NCBI GenBank assembly: GCA_018712545.1 | Contig: DVGV01000088.1 | Span: forward strand, 1 to 64,000 | Reading direction: 5' to 3' | Origin: Candidatus Coprenecus merdigallinarum | GTDB lineage: Bacteria > Bacteroidota > Bacteroidia > Bacteroidales > UBA932 | Length of the DNA: 64,000 nucleotides | Part shown: in pieces, positions 55,804 to 64,000 of the stretch | Position numbering within the stretch: the first letter of the stretch is position 1 | Layout of the letters: each line of letters opens with the position of its first letter | Notes under the pieces: model-generated | What the model saw: the letters and a program-made list of their open reading frames with translations, nothing else | Told to the model about the DNA's origin: nothing | Database searches by the model: none | Program-made: the position numbers and the translations under genes

Positions 55804-57903
55804 TTACTCTGTTTCGATGGTCATCTCGTCTATCAGATGGTCCGCATTGCCTATCATGTCGATGACGAAGAGGACGTAGCGGATGTCCAGGGAGATGTTG
55901 CGGCAGAAGTCCGGGTCAAACTCGATGTCGCTCATGGTGCCTTCCCACACGCGGTCGAAGTTGATGCCGATCAGGCGGCCCTTGGAGTCGATGACAGGGC
56001 TGCCTGAGTTGCCGCCGGAGGTGTGGTTGGTGGCGATGAAGCAGACGGGCACCTTGCCGTCATAGCCCCATCGGCCGTATTCACCGGAGGCAACGATGTC
56101 GCGGAACTTCTGGGGAATGTTGTAGTCGAATATCTCTGGATTGTCCTTTTCCATGATGCCCTCGATGGTCGAGAACGGCAGGTAGTACACTCCGTCGGAG
56201 GGGGCGTAGCCCTTGATGTGGCCGTATGCGACACGGAGAGTGAGGTTGGCATCGGGATAGAAGGTTCTGTCGGGCTGGAACTCCATCTGACCGCGCATGT
56301 AGTCACGGTTGAGCAGGGTAATCTCGGAATTGACGCGGGCCACCGTAGGACGGAGATTCTCCCCTATCCATGCGCTGAACTCGCGGCCGAATACTACGGC
56401 AGGGTCATCCTTCAGTGCAGCGACGCCGGCGCAGTCGAGGGCCTCGAGGGCGGCCCGGTCGGCGAATACAGAGGCAGAGAAGAGATCATCGGCCCATTTC
56501 TCTATGGAGCCGCCGTACACTGCCAGTGTACTGTCGAAGTACTCAGGGCGGAAATCCACGGGCACATCCTCCTTATAAGCGTTCATGACAGCTACGAAGC
56601 ACTCCTTGTCGATGGGCAGGTAGTAGTCCTTGTAGAAGGCAGCCTCCACGGCCTTCAGTACGGAATCTGAACCGCTTTCAGCCGCACTCAGGGCACGGGT
56701 GGCAAACTGTACAAGCTCGATGGTGCGGGCTGACTCGTTGTAATATTCGAGGGCGTAGTTGTAGGGTTCGAGCACTCCGTAGAGGGAGTCGAGTGCGGGG
56801 ATGATGCCCTCATACTCCGAGCCCTCGGCCCAGTCCATGAAACGGGACTCGAAGGCCTGCTTCTTGGCCACGGTACCGAGACGGACGATGCCCTTCATCT
56901 CTCCCTGCCACTTCTTCCACGCATTGGAGACACCGGCATTCTTGGACGAATACTGGATTCTCACCGCCTGGTTCGAGTCCATGTACTTTTTCTGGATATC
57001 GAGACGCATGGTGCGGAGGTTGATCTTGAAAGGATTGGACACATCCGAAATATAGCGCACACCCTCGGACATGATGTACTCGCGGGTGCTGCCGGGGAAG
57101 CCGTACACGAAGGTGAACTCACCCTCCTCCACTCCGCCGGCGGCAATATGGAAGTACTTCTTGGGTTTGTAAGGCACATTGTCCTCGGAATAGGGAGCGG
57201 GGTTGTTGTCCTTGTCGGCGTAGATGCGGAAGATGGAGAAGTCTCCGGTGTGGCGGGGCCACATCCAGTTGTCAGTGTCACCGCCGAACTTTCCGATCGA
57301 CGAAGGGGGTGCTCCCACCAGACGTACGTCGGTGTAGCTGCGGTAGACGAACATATAGTACTTGTTGCCGTAGTACAGAGGTTCGACCGAAGCCCGCAGA
57401 CCGTTGCCTGCAGCCACCGCTTCCTCAACAAGCTTTGCAGAATTCTCCGCGACCAGAGCCTCGCGCTCCTCCTCGGTCATGCTCTCCTCATATCCGTCGA
57501 GCACCTGCTCCGTCACATCCTCCATGTATTCGAGAAAGCTCACCGAAAGACCGGGGTTGGGCAGCTCTTCGGCGCGGGTCATGGCCCAGAAGCCGTCGCG
57601 GAGGTAGTCATGCTCCACGGAGCTGTGCTTCTGAATCTGGCCGTAGCCGCAGTGATGGTTGGTCAGCAGAAGGCCTTCCGGGGAGATGAGCTCACCGGTA
57701 CAGCCGCCTCCGAAGAGGACCACGGCATCCTTGAGCGACGCCTGGTTGATACTGTAGATGTCCTCGGCCGTGAGGGCAAATCCCTTGGCCTGCATGTCCC
57801 CTATCCTCTGGGAGATGAGGGACGGAAGCCACATTCCCTCATCCGCGGAGGCAGAAGCTCCGCAAATGAGGGAAAGTGCTACCATTGAAAGGTATTTTTT
57901 CAT
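55804..57903 (-). CDS. S46 family dipeptidyl peptidase (DPP7/DPP11; DPP11-like)
   Basis: 'FGGGCTGELISPEGLLLTNHHCGYG', 'NHTSGGNSGSPVIDSKGRLIGINFDRVWEG'; start MKKYLSMVAL. Confidence 0.93.
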   Translation of the reverse strand: MKKYLSMVALSLICGASASADEGMWLPSLISQRIGDMQAKGFALTAEDIYSINQASLKDAVVLFGGGCTGELISPEGLLLTNHHCGYGQIQKHSSVEHDYLRDGFWAMTRAEELPNPGLSVSFLEYMEDVTEQVLDGYEESMTEEEREALVAENSAKLVEEAVAAGNGLRASVEPLYYGNKYYMFVYRSYTDVRLVGAPPSSIGKFGGDTDNWMWPRHTGDFSIFRIYADKDNNPAPYSEDNVPYKPKKYFHIAAGGVEEGEFTFVYGFPGSTREYIMSEGVRYISDVSNPFKINLRTMRLDIQKKYMDSNQAVRIQYSSKNAGVSNAWKKWQGEMKGIVRLGTVAKKQAFESRFMDWAEGSEYEGIIPALDSLYGVLEPYNYALEYYNESARTIELVQFATRALSAAESGSDSVLKAVEAAFYKDYYLPIDKECFVAVMNAYKEDVPVDFRPEYFDSTLAVYGGSIEKWADDLFSASVFADRAALEALDCAGVAALKDDPAVVFGREFSAWIGENLRPTVARVNSEITLLNRDYMRGQMEFQPDRTFYPDANLTLRVAYGHIKGYAPSDGVYYLPFSTIEGIMEKDNPEIFDYNIPQKFRDIVASGEYGRWGYDGKVPVCFIATNHTSGGNSGSPVIDSKGRLIGINFDRVWEGTMSDIEFDPDFCRNISLDIRYVLFVIDMIGNADHLIDEMTIETE

Positions 57904-57913
57904 ATAGCGGGTT

Positions 57914-59614
57914 TTAGTTGATGTAGTCTGCCAGGTCATCCTCGGAGAAGCCTGCGATGTAGTCGTAGCGCTCCTGGTTCCAGGACTTGGCCTTGCCGAC
58001 GAACACCCTTGCTGACTTCGCGAAGTCCGCGCACCGCTGTGAGTCCAGCACGAGGAGCCAGCCCATGATGATGTGACCGGCCATCTCGACCAGACGGCGG
58101 GCGTGGAAGTCGATGTAGGTATTGTCATGTCCGTGTACGAGGGCGCAGGCCTGCTCGTACTGTGCGGCCATCTCTACCAGGGTCTTCTTAAGAGTTGCAT
58201 ACTCGGGAGCCACCTCCTCTGCCTCGTACTCGCGTATCCTGGCGAGGTAGGCGCCGGTGGTCACGTAGCGGATGGCGGCCACTGTCTGGAGCTGGGATGT
58301 ACCTTCATATATAGTGGTAATCCTGGCATCGCGGTAGATGCGCTCCACGGGATACTCCTTCATGTAGCCGGAGCCGCCGTGCACCTGTATAGCGTCGTAG
58401 GCGTTCTGGTTGCAGTACTCGCTGGACATCATCTTGAGCACAGGGGTGAACATATCGGCATAACGCTGATACTTCTTCATCTCCTGACGCTCCTCGGGGG
58501 TGAGCTTGCGGGTCTCGGCGAGGAAACCGTAGGACTTGTAGATGTCCACGAAACGGGTGGTTTCATAGAGGATTGCACGGGAAGCCTGCAGCTTGGCCTT
58601 CATCACGGCGAGCATCTCGGATACTGCCGGGAACTCGATGATGGCCTTGCCGAACTGACGGCGCTCGCAGGCATACTTGTAGGCCTCGCGGTAAGCGGCC
58701 TCGGAGATACCCACTGACTGGGCGCCGACTCCGAGACGGGCACCGTTCATCAGCGACATCACGTACTTGATGAGGCCCATGCGGCGCTCGCCGATGAGCT
58801 TGGCGGGAGCATTCTTGAAGACCAGCTCGCAGGTAGGAGAGCCCTTGATACCGAGCTTGTTCTCAATCCTGCGGACAGTCACGCCGCCCCATTTCTGGTC
58901 GTGTACGAAGTAGGACAGGCCGCGGCCGTCGCGGGTACCTTCCTCGGAACGGGCCAGGACGAGCTTGATCTGAGCGTCACCGTTGGTGATGAACCTCTTC
59001 ACACCGTTGAGCATCCACATGCCCTTCTCCTCGCACCACTCGGCCTTGAGCATGGCGGCCTGAAGGTCGGAGCCGGCATCGGGCTCGGTCAGGTCCATGG
59101 AGCAGGTATCGCCCTGGGGGATACGGGGCAGGAACTCGGCCTTGATCTCCTCGGAGGCGAACTCGTGGATGGTCTCGGCGCAGTCCTGAAGGCCCCAGAT
59201 ATTGGCAAATCCGGCATCGGCCCTGGAAACCAGTTCCTCAGCCATCACGTAGGGCACGAGGGAGAAATTCAGTCCGCCGTACTGACGGGGCAGGGACATA
59301 CCGTACATGCCGGCCTGGGTGAGCACCCTCTGGTTCTCGGCTGTACCGGCGGCGTAGGTCACGCGGCCGTTCTCACATACAGGGCCGTCGTGGTCCACCT
59401 GTTCGGCGTTGGCGGCTATGGTGTCGGCGCAGATCTCGCCCATGACCTCCATCACCTTGTCGTAGGAGTCGATGGCATCCTCGACATTGCAGGGAGCGTA
59501 GTCATAGACTCCGCTGTCCTTGAAATCCTGTTCCTTCAGCTCCACTATCTTCTGCATCAGGGGATGCGAGAGCTGAAACTTCAAATCACTGTTGTCTGTA
59601 TAAAAATTTGCCAT
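57914..59614 (-). CDS. acyl-CoA dehydrogenase
   Basis: 'MDLTEPDAGSDLQAA', 'IQVHGGSGYMKEYPVERIYRDARITTIYEGTSQLQ'. Confidence 0.95.
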   Translation of the reverse strand: MANFYTDNSDLKFQLSHPLMQKIVELKEQDFKDSGVYDYAPCNVEDAIDSYDKVMEVMGEICADTIAANAEQVDHDGPVCENGRVTYAAGTAENQRVLTQAGMYGMSLPRQYGGLNFSLVPYVMAEELVSRADAGFANIWGLQDCAETIHEFASEEIKAEFLPRIPQGDTCSMDLTEPDAGSDLQAAMLKAEWCEEKGMWMLNGVKRFITNGDAQIKLVLARSEEGTRDGRGLSYFVHDQKWGGVTVRRIENKLGIKGSPTCELVFKNAPAKLIGERRMGLIKYVMSLMNGARLGVGAQSVGISEAAYREAYKYACERRQFGKAIIEFPAVSEMLAVMKAKLQASRAILYETTRFVDIYKSYGFLAETRKLTPEERQEMKKYQRYADMFTPVLKMMSSEYCNQNAYDAIQVHGGSGYMKEYPVERIYRDARITTIYEGTSQLQTVAAIRYVTTGAYLARIREYEAEEVAPEYATLKKTLVEMAAQYEQACALVHGHDNTYIDFHARRLVEMAGHIIMGWLLVLDSQRCADFAKSARVFVGKAKSWNQERYDYIAGFSEDDLADYIN

Positions 59615-59626
59615 GACTTCTTCTCC

Positions 59627-60640
59627 TTACTTGCTGTTTTGTTTGTAGAACTTGATGAGCTTGGGTATCACCACATTGAGGTCTCCTACGATAGCATAGT
59701 CGGCTATCCTGTGGATGGGGGCCTCGGGGTCGCTGTTAATCGAAATGATCATCGAGGACTGGTCCATACCGGCAGTATGCTGGATCTGACCGGAGATACC
59801 GCAGGAAATGAAGAGCTTGGGACGTACGGTCACGCCTGTCTGTCCTATCTGGCGGGCATGGTCCGCAAAGCCTGCGTCCACAGCGGCGCGGGATGCTCCC
59901 ACCTCTCCGCCTAGGGTCCTGGCGAGCTCGAATATCAGGTCGAAATTCTCCTTGCTGCCCACTCCGAAGCCGCCGGCCACGATGATCTGGGCGCCCTTGA
60001 TGTCGATCTTCTTCTCCTCAATCTCGCGGGCCACGATCTCCACGGTCAGGTCGCTGTCCTTCAGGATAGAGTTGACGTCTATCTCCGAGATGCGTCCGGC
60101 CACGGGTGCGGCCAGGGGAGCCTTCTTCATCACACCCTCGCGGACAGTGGCCATCTGGGGCCTGTGCTCGGGGTTGACGATGGTGGCGATGATGTTGCCT
60201 CCGAATGCGGGGCGGATCTGGTACAGGAGGTTGTGGTACTGCTTCTCCTTGTCCTGGTGGTCACCGATCTCCAGGGAGGTGCAGTCGGCGGTAAGGCCGC
60301 TGTGCAGAGCGCTGGAGACTCTGGGAGCGAGATCCCTGCCCACGGAGGTGGCTCCGAAGAGGGCTATCTGAGGCTGTTCCTTGCGGAAAAGGTCAATGGT
60401 AATCGATGCGTAGGGCAGTGTGCGGAAGAACTCCAGGCGCTTGTCGTCGGCCAGGTGCACCACTGCGGCACCGTAGGAATAAAGCTCGTCGGCCAGACCT
60501 CTGACATCATGTCCTATCAGCAGGGCCTCCACGTCGCAGGAGAGCGAGGCAGCCAGGTCACGGGCCTTGGTCATCAGTTCGAGACTCACGTCGCAGAGGC
60601 GTCCTCCGTCGGTCTCGCAATATACTATAATGTTGTTCAT
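59627..60640 (-). CDS. etfA: electron transfer flavoprotein alpha subunit
   Basis: 'IIVAGGFGVGSKENFDLIFELARTLGGEVGASRAAVDAGFADHARQIGQTGVTVRPKLFISCGISGQIQHTAGM'. Confidence 0.95.
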   Translation of the reverse strand: MNNIIVYCETDGGRLCDVSLELMTKARDLAASLSCDVEALLIGHDVRGLADELYSYGAAVVHLADDKRLEFFRTLPYASITIDLFRKEQPQIALFGATSVGRDLAPRVSSALHSGLTADCTSLEIGDHQDKEKQYHNLLYQIRPAFGGNIIATIVNPEHRPQMATVREGVMKKAPLAAPVAGRISEIDVNSILKDSDLTVEIVAREIEEKKIDIKGAQIIVAGGFGVGSKENFDLIFELARTLGGEVGASRAAVDAGFADHARQIGQTGVTVRPKLFISCGISGQIQHTAGMDQSSMIISINSDPEAPIHRIADYAIVGDLNVVIPKLIKFYKQNSK

Positions 60641-60661
60641 GTCGTCTAGCGTTTTAACAGA

Positions 60662-61537
60662 TTAACCGATTGTATGACTGGATATCAGCTCCTTTACGAG
60701 ACCCTCGATGTCAGCGTCCGAGTCCGAGAGGGTCCTGGACTCCTTGGCCTGGAGGATGATGTTCTCGATCTTCTTCACCTTGGTAGGCGAGCCGGAGGAA
60801 CCGTAGCTCTTCTCGTCTCCGCCTATCTCGGCGAAGCCCCACTCGGGTATCTGGAAATGCTCGGAGCACTTGCCTGAGGCGGCATACTCTGAACCGGAAG
60901 CCTGGTCCTCGGAAACGGTGCGGGCTCCTTTGTAGCGGAGGAGCTGCTTGGCGTTGCGGGGCCTGCATGCGGCTGCGGTGCCGGTCACGGTGATCAGCAC
61001 GGGCAGAGGGGAGGACACCACTTCGATGCCCCGCTCCAGCCTGCGGCGTACGGTCACTCTGTTATCGTCGATGTACAGTACTTCTTCTGCGTAGGTAATC
61101 TGAGGCCAGCCCAGCTTCTCGGCTACCTGAGGGCCCACCTGGGCTGTATCACCGTCAATAGCCTGACGGCCTGCGATGATCATGTCCGGGGCAATCTTGC
61201 GGACTGCCTGGGCCAGCGCGTAGGATGTGGCAAGGGTATCGGCTCCTGCGAACTTCCTGTCGGTCAGGAGGACTCCTCCGTCAGCGCCTCTGAAGAGGCC
61301 CTCGCGGATGATGTCGGCGGCCCTGCCGGGGCCCATAGTCAACAGATGGATTTCCACGTCCTTCAGACGGTCCTTGATCCTGAGCGCCTGCTCGAGGGCA
61401 TTCATGTCTTCAGGATTGAAAATAGCAGGTAATGCGGCGCGGTTGACCGTTCCGTCCTCCTTCATCGCATCTTTTCCTACATTTCTGGTGTCCGGCACCT
61501 GCTTGGCCAGGACCACGATTTTCAATTTTCTGCTCAT
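60662..61537 (-). CDS. etfB: electron transfer flavoprotein beta subunit
   Basis: 'KIVVLAKQVPDT', 'IIAGRQAIDGDTAQVGPQVAEKLGWPQITYAEEV'. Confidence 0.95.
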   Translation of the reverse strand: MSRKLKIVVLAKQVPDTRNVGKDAMKEDGTVNRAALPAIFNPEDMNALEQALRIKDRLKDVEIHLLTMGPGRAADIIREGLFRGADGGVLLTDRKFAGADTLATSYALAQAVRKIAPDMIIAGRQAIDGDTAQVGPQVAEKLGWPQITYAEEVLYIDDNRVTVRRRLERGIEVVSSPLPVLITVTGTAAACRPRNAKQLLRYKGARTVSEDQASGSEYAASGKCSEHFQIPEWGFAEIGGDEKSYGSSGSPTKVKKIENIILQAKESRTLSDSDADIEGLVKELISSHTIG

Positions 61538-61572
61538 TAGGTTTAATACATTAATCCGGGCAAAGGTAGGAA

Positions 61573-62961
61573 TTATTTCTCAGACTGCAATGCCTTATGG
61601 ATAGCGGCGGCAGCCCGGCGGCCGGCGCCCATCGCCAGAATCACAGTCGCCGCGCCCGTCACGGCGTCGCCTCCGGCAAACACCATCGGGCGGGTGGTGG
61701 CTCCGTCCTCATCGGCAATGAGGCAGCCCCGGCGGTTGGTCTCCAGTCCCGGTGTGGAACGGGCAATCATCGGGTTGGGAGAGGTACCCAGGGACATGAT
61801 GACGGTGTCCGTCTCAATCTCAAACTCGGAGCCGGGCACAGGCACGGGGGAGCGGCGTCCCGACTCGTCGGGCTCGCCGAGCTCCATGCGGATGCAGCGG
61901 ATACCGCGCACCCAGCCCTTCTCATCTCCCAGAATTTCCACGGGATTGGTCAGCAGGCGGAACTCTATGCCCTCCTCCTTGGCATGGTGCACCTCCTCCA
62001 CTCTGGCGGGCAGCTCCTTCTCGGTGCGGCGGTAGACCACGGTCACCTCAGAGCCCAGGCGCAGGGCGGTGCGGGCGGCGTCCATTGCCACATTGCCGCC
62101 TCCGACTATCACCGACCTGCGGCCGGAGAATACGGGGGTGTCGTATGTCGGATCGTAACCGTGCATGAGGTTGTTGCGGGTGAGGAACTCATTGGCGGAG
62201 AACACTCCGTTGAGATTTTCCCCGGGGATGCCCATGAACTTGGGCAGACCGGCTCCCGAGCCTATAAAGACTGCCTTGAAGCCCTCCTTGTCGAAGAGGT
62301 CATCCACTGTGACGGTCCTTCCCACCACCACGTCGGTCTCTATCTTCACTCCGAGGCGGCGTACATTCTCCACCTCGTACTCCACTACCTCCTCCTTGGG
62401 CAGACGGAACTCGGGGATACCGTACTGCAGCACGCCTCCGGCCTTGTGCAGCACCTCGAAGACGGTGACGTCATAGCCCCAGCGGGCCAGGTCAGAGGCA
62501 CAGGCCAGACCGGCCGGACCACTGCCCACCACTGCGACCTTGATACCGTTGGCGGGAGCCTTGTCAGCGAAGCGGACTCCGTTCTGACGGCTCCAGTCCG
62601 CCACGAAACGCTCGAGCTTGCCAATGGCCACCGGCTCGCCCTTGACTCCCAGGATGCAGGAACCCTCGCACTGAGTCTCCTGGGGGCAGACACGGCCGCA
62701 GACCGCGGGCAGGGAACTGTCCTGAGAGATGATGCGGGCAGCCTCCCTGATGTCTCCGGCAGCCACCTTTGATATAAATGCGGGTATCTGGATGGAAACC
62801 GGACAGGCCTCCACGCAGCGGGGTTTCTTACAGTTGAGGCAGCGCGAGGCCTCCAGGACGGCCTCCTGTTCATTGTATCCGTAGCATACTTCCTGAAAAT
62901 TATGCGCCCTGACAGCGGGATCCTGCTCGCGTACAGGGACTCTGGGTATCTTGTTTGCCAT
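61573..62961 (-). CDS. NADPH-dependent glutamate synthase-like / NfnB-like oxidoreductase
   Basis: 'CLNCKKPRCVEACPVSIQIPAFI', 'VAVVGSGPAGLACASDLARWGYDVTVFE', 'SVIVGGGNVAMDAARTALRLG'; start MANKIPRVP. Confidence 0.92.
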   Translation of the reverse strand: MANKIPRVPVREQDPAVRAHNFQEVCYGYNEQEAVLEASRCLNCKKPRCVEACPVSIQIPAFISKVAAGDIREAARIISQDSSLPAVCGRVCPQETQCEGSCILGVKGEPVAIGKLERFVADWSRQNGVRFADKAPANGIKVAVVGSGPAGLACASDLARWGYDVTVFEVLHKAGGVLQYGIPEFRLPKEEVVEYEVENVRRLGVKIETDVVVGRTVTVDDLFDKEGFKAVFIGSGAGLPKFMGIPGENLNGVFSANEFLTRNNLMHGYDPTYDTPVFSGRRSVIVGGGNVAMDAARTALRLGSEVTVVYRRTEKELPARVEEVHHAKEEGIEFRLLTNPVEILGDEKGWVRGIRCIRMELGEPDESGRRSPVPVPGSEFEIETDTVIMSLGTSPNPMIARSTPGLETNRRGCLIADEDGATTRPMVFAGGDAVTGAATVILAMGAGRRAAAAIHKALQSEK

Positions 62962-62981
62962 TGTGTATCCTCCTGATGTTG

Positions 62982-63836
62982 TTATTGATGCAGTCCTATG
63001 TGACACTGGTGGTCCTTTTCCTTCTCGATGTCGCGGTACATGCCCTGACGGCGCATAGCCTCCTCGAAGTCCACGTCGTAGGCATTGAACTCCGGTCCGT
63101 CCACACAGGCGAAACGGGTCTTGCCGGCAATGGTCACACGGCAGGCGCCGCACATGCCGGTACCGTCCACCATCAGGGTATTGAGGCTGACGATCAGAGG
63201 GATGCCGTACTGACGTCCCTTGAGGGTGACGAACTTCATCATGATCATGGGGCCGATGGCCACCGCCTGGTCATATTTCTCGCCGGAGTCCAGCAGACGG
63301 CCCATGATGTCAGTCACCAGACCCTTCTCACCGTACGAGCCGTCGTCAGTGCATATATAAAGGTGGTCGCAGACGGCCCGCATCTCCTCCTCGAGGATTA
63401 CCAGGTCCTTGTTGCGGGCACCGATTATCACGTCCACCTTTGCCCCGGCCTGATGCAGGTACTTCACCTGGGGATATACGGGGGCAGTTCCCAAGCCTCC
63501 CGCTATGAAGAGATAACGGCTGCGCGAGAGCTCCTCGGGACTCAGATGTATAAACTCGGAAGGCTGACCGAGCGGCCCGACCACATCCGCGAAGGACTCT
63601 CCGGCCTCATAGCTGCAGATGATGCGGGTAGAGGCTCCCACGAGCTGGGTGACGATGGTCACACTGCCTTCCTCGCGGTTGTAATCACAGATGGTCAGGG
63701 GGATACGTTCATTCTTCTCCCCTGCCCTGACTATCAGAAACTGTCCCGGCTGGGCTGACTGCGCAACACGGGGCGCCAGAACGTCCATCAGACAGATGGC
63801 CGGCGTCAGAAATTTCTTCCTAAGTATTTTGTACAT
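62982..63836 (-). CDS. FAD/NAD-binding, 2Fe-2S subunit (PyrK/NfnA-like)
   Basis: 'DVLAPRVAQSAQPGQFLIVRAG', 'MCGACRVTIAGKTRFACVDGPEFNAYDVDF'. Confidence 0.92.
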   Translation of the reverse strand: MYKILRKKFLTPAICLMDVLAPRVAQSAQPGQFLIVRAGEKNERIPLTICDYNREEGSVTIVTQLVGASTRIICSYEAGESFADVVGPLGQPSEFIHLSPEELSRSRYLFIAGGLGTAPVYPQVKYLHQAGAKVDVIIGARNKDLVILEEEMRAVCDHLYICTDDGSYGEKGLVTDIMGRLLDSGEKYDQAVAIGPMIMMKFVTLKGRQYGIPLIVSLNTLMVDGTGMCGACRVTIAGKTRFACVDGPEFNAYDVDFEEAMRRQGMYRDIEKEKDHQCHIGLHQ

Positions 63837-63853
63837 AATCTATAATGAGTGTG

Positions 63854-64000
63854 TTATTCCTGCTTAACCTCACCCAGGACCTCGTAGCCGAGTTTCTCGA
63901 TGGCGGCCGCCAGTTTCTCCTTGGTCGTCTTTCCCGGGTCATACTTCACCCACACGGTCTTGTCGTCAAGGGATATCTTCAGGTCCTTGACTCCCTTCTC
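63854..64000 (-). CDS. heavy-metal-associated (HMA) domain protein, truncated by window edge
   Basis: manual minus-strand translation ...EKGVKDLKISLDDKTVWVKYDPGKTTKEKLAAAIEKLGYEVLGEVKQE*; N-terminus outside window. Confidence 0.7.
   Translation of the reverse strand, partial: EKGVKDLKISLDDKTVWVKYDPGKTTKEKLAAAIEKLGYEVLGEVKQE

Noticed and set aside
61597-62772. 391-aa plus-strand ORF opposite the NfnB-like gene
   Set aside because: Antisense shadow; the minus-strand gene has clear Fe-S and Rossmann motifs.

Overview
The window is a gene-dense Bacteroidales-type chromosomal segment. Species is not assignable from sequence alone; the support is SPOR/YitT/DoxX/S46/PCMD/BACON-type genes and TAnnTTTG -7 promoter boxes. 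It holds about 64 protein genes and two tRNA-Pro genes. I see no rRNA, CRISPR array, transposase, integrase or prophage. Main blocks: (i) a split BtuFCD/FecBCD-like metal-chelate/cobalamin ABC importer; (ii) housekeeping genes (tmk, purB, manA, pth, rplY, aspA, folE, cca, holA, leuS, gcvT, phoH); (iii) many secreted or surface peptidases (two M64, M6, C11, M28-TonB_C, S46/DPP11-like); (iv) a three-gene mosaic lipoprotein island (fimbrillin-like/LRR/BACON/M64/Omp28 modules, 48.9-55.4 kb); (v) an acyl-CoA dehydrogenase-EtfA-EtfB-NfnB-NfnA-like redox cluster at the right end. The most interesting non-gene signal is regulatory. In five of the ten divergent gene pairs, two perfect -7 boxes (CAAAnnTA ... 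TAnnTTTG) lie back to back with gaps of 12, 12, 12, 22 and 32 bp, i.e. 12 + 10n. Several of these promoters sit 4-6 nt from the ATG, predicting leaderless mRNAs. Also notable: a tRNA-Pro with an AGG (A34) anticodon, inverted repeats over the -7 boxes of an AraC-type regulator and a BACON lipoprotein gene, and recurrent stop-codon overlap between convergent genes. All functional calls are by eye from translated sequence; no database search was run.
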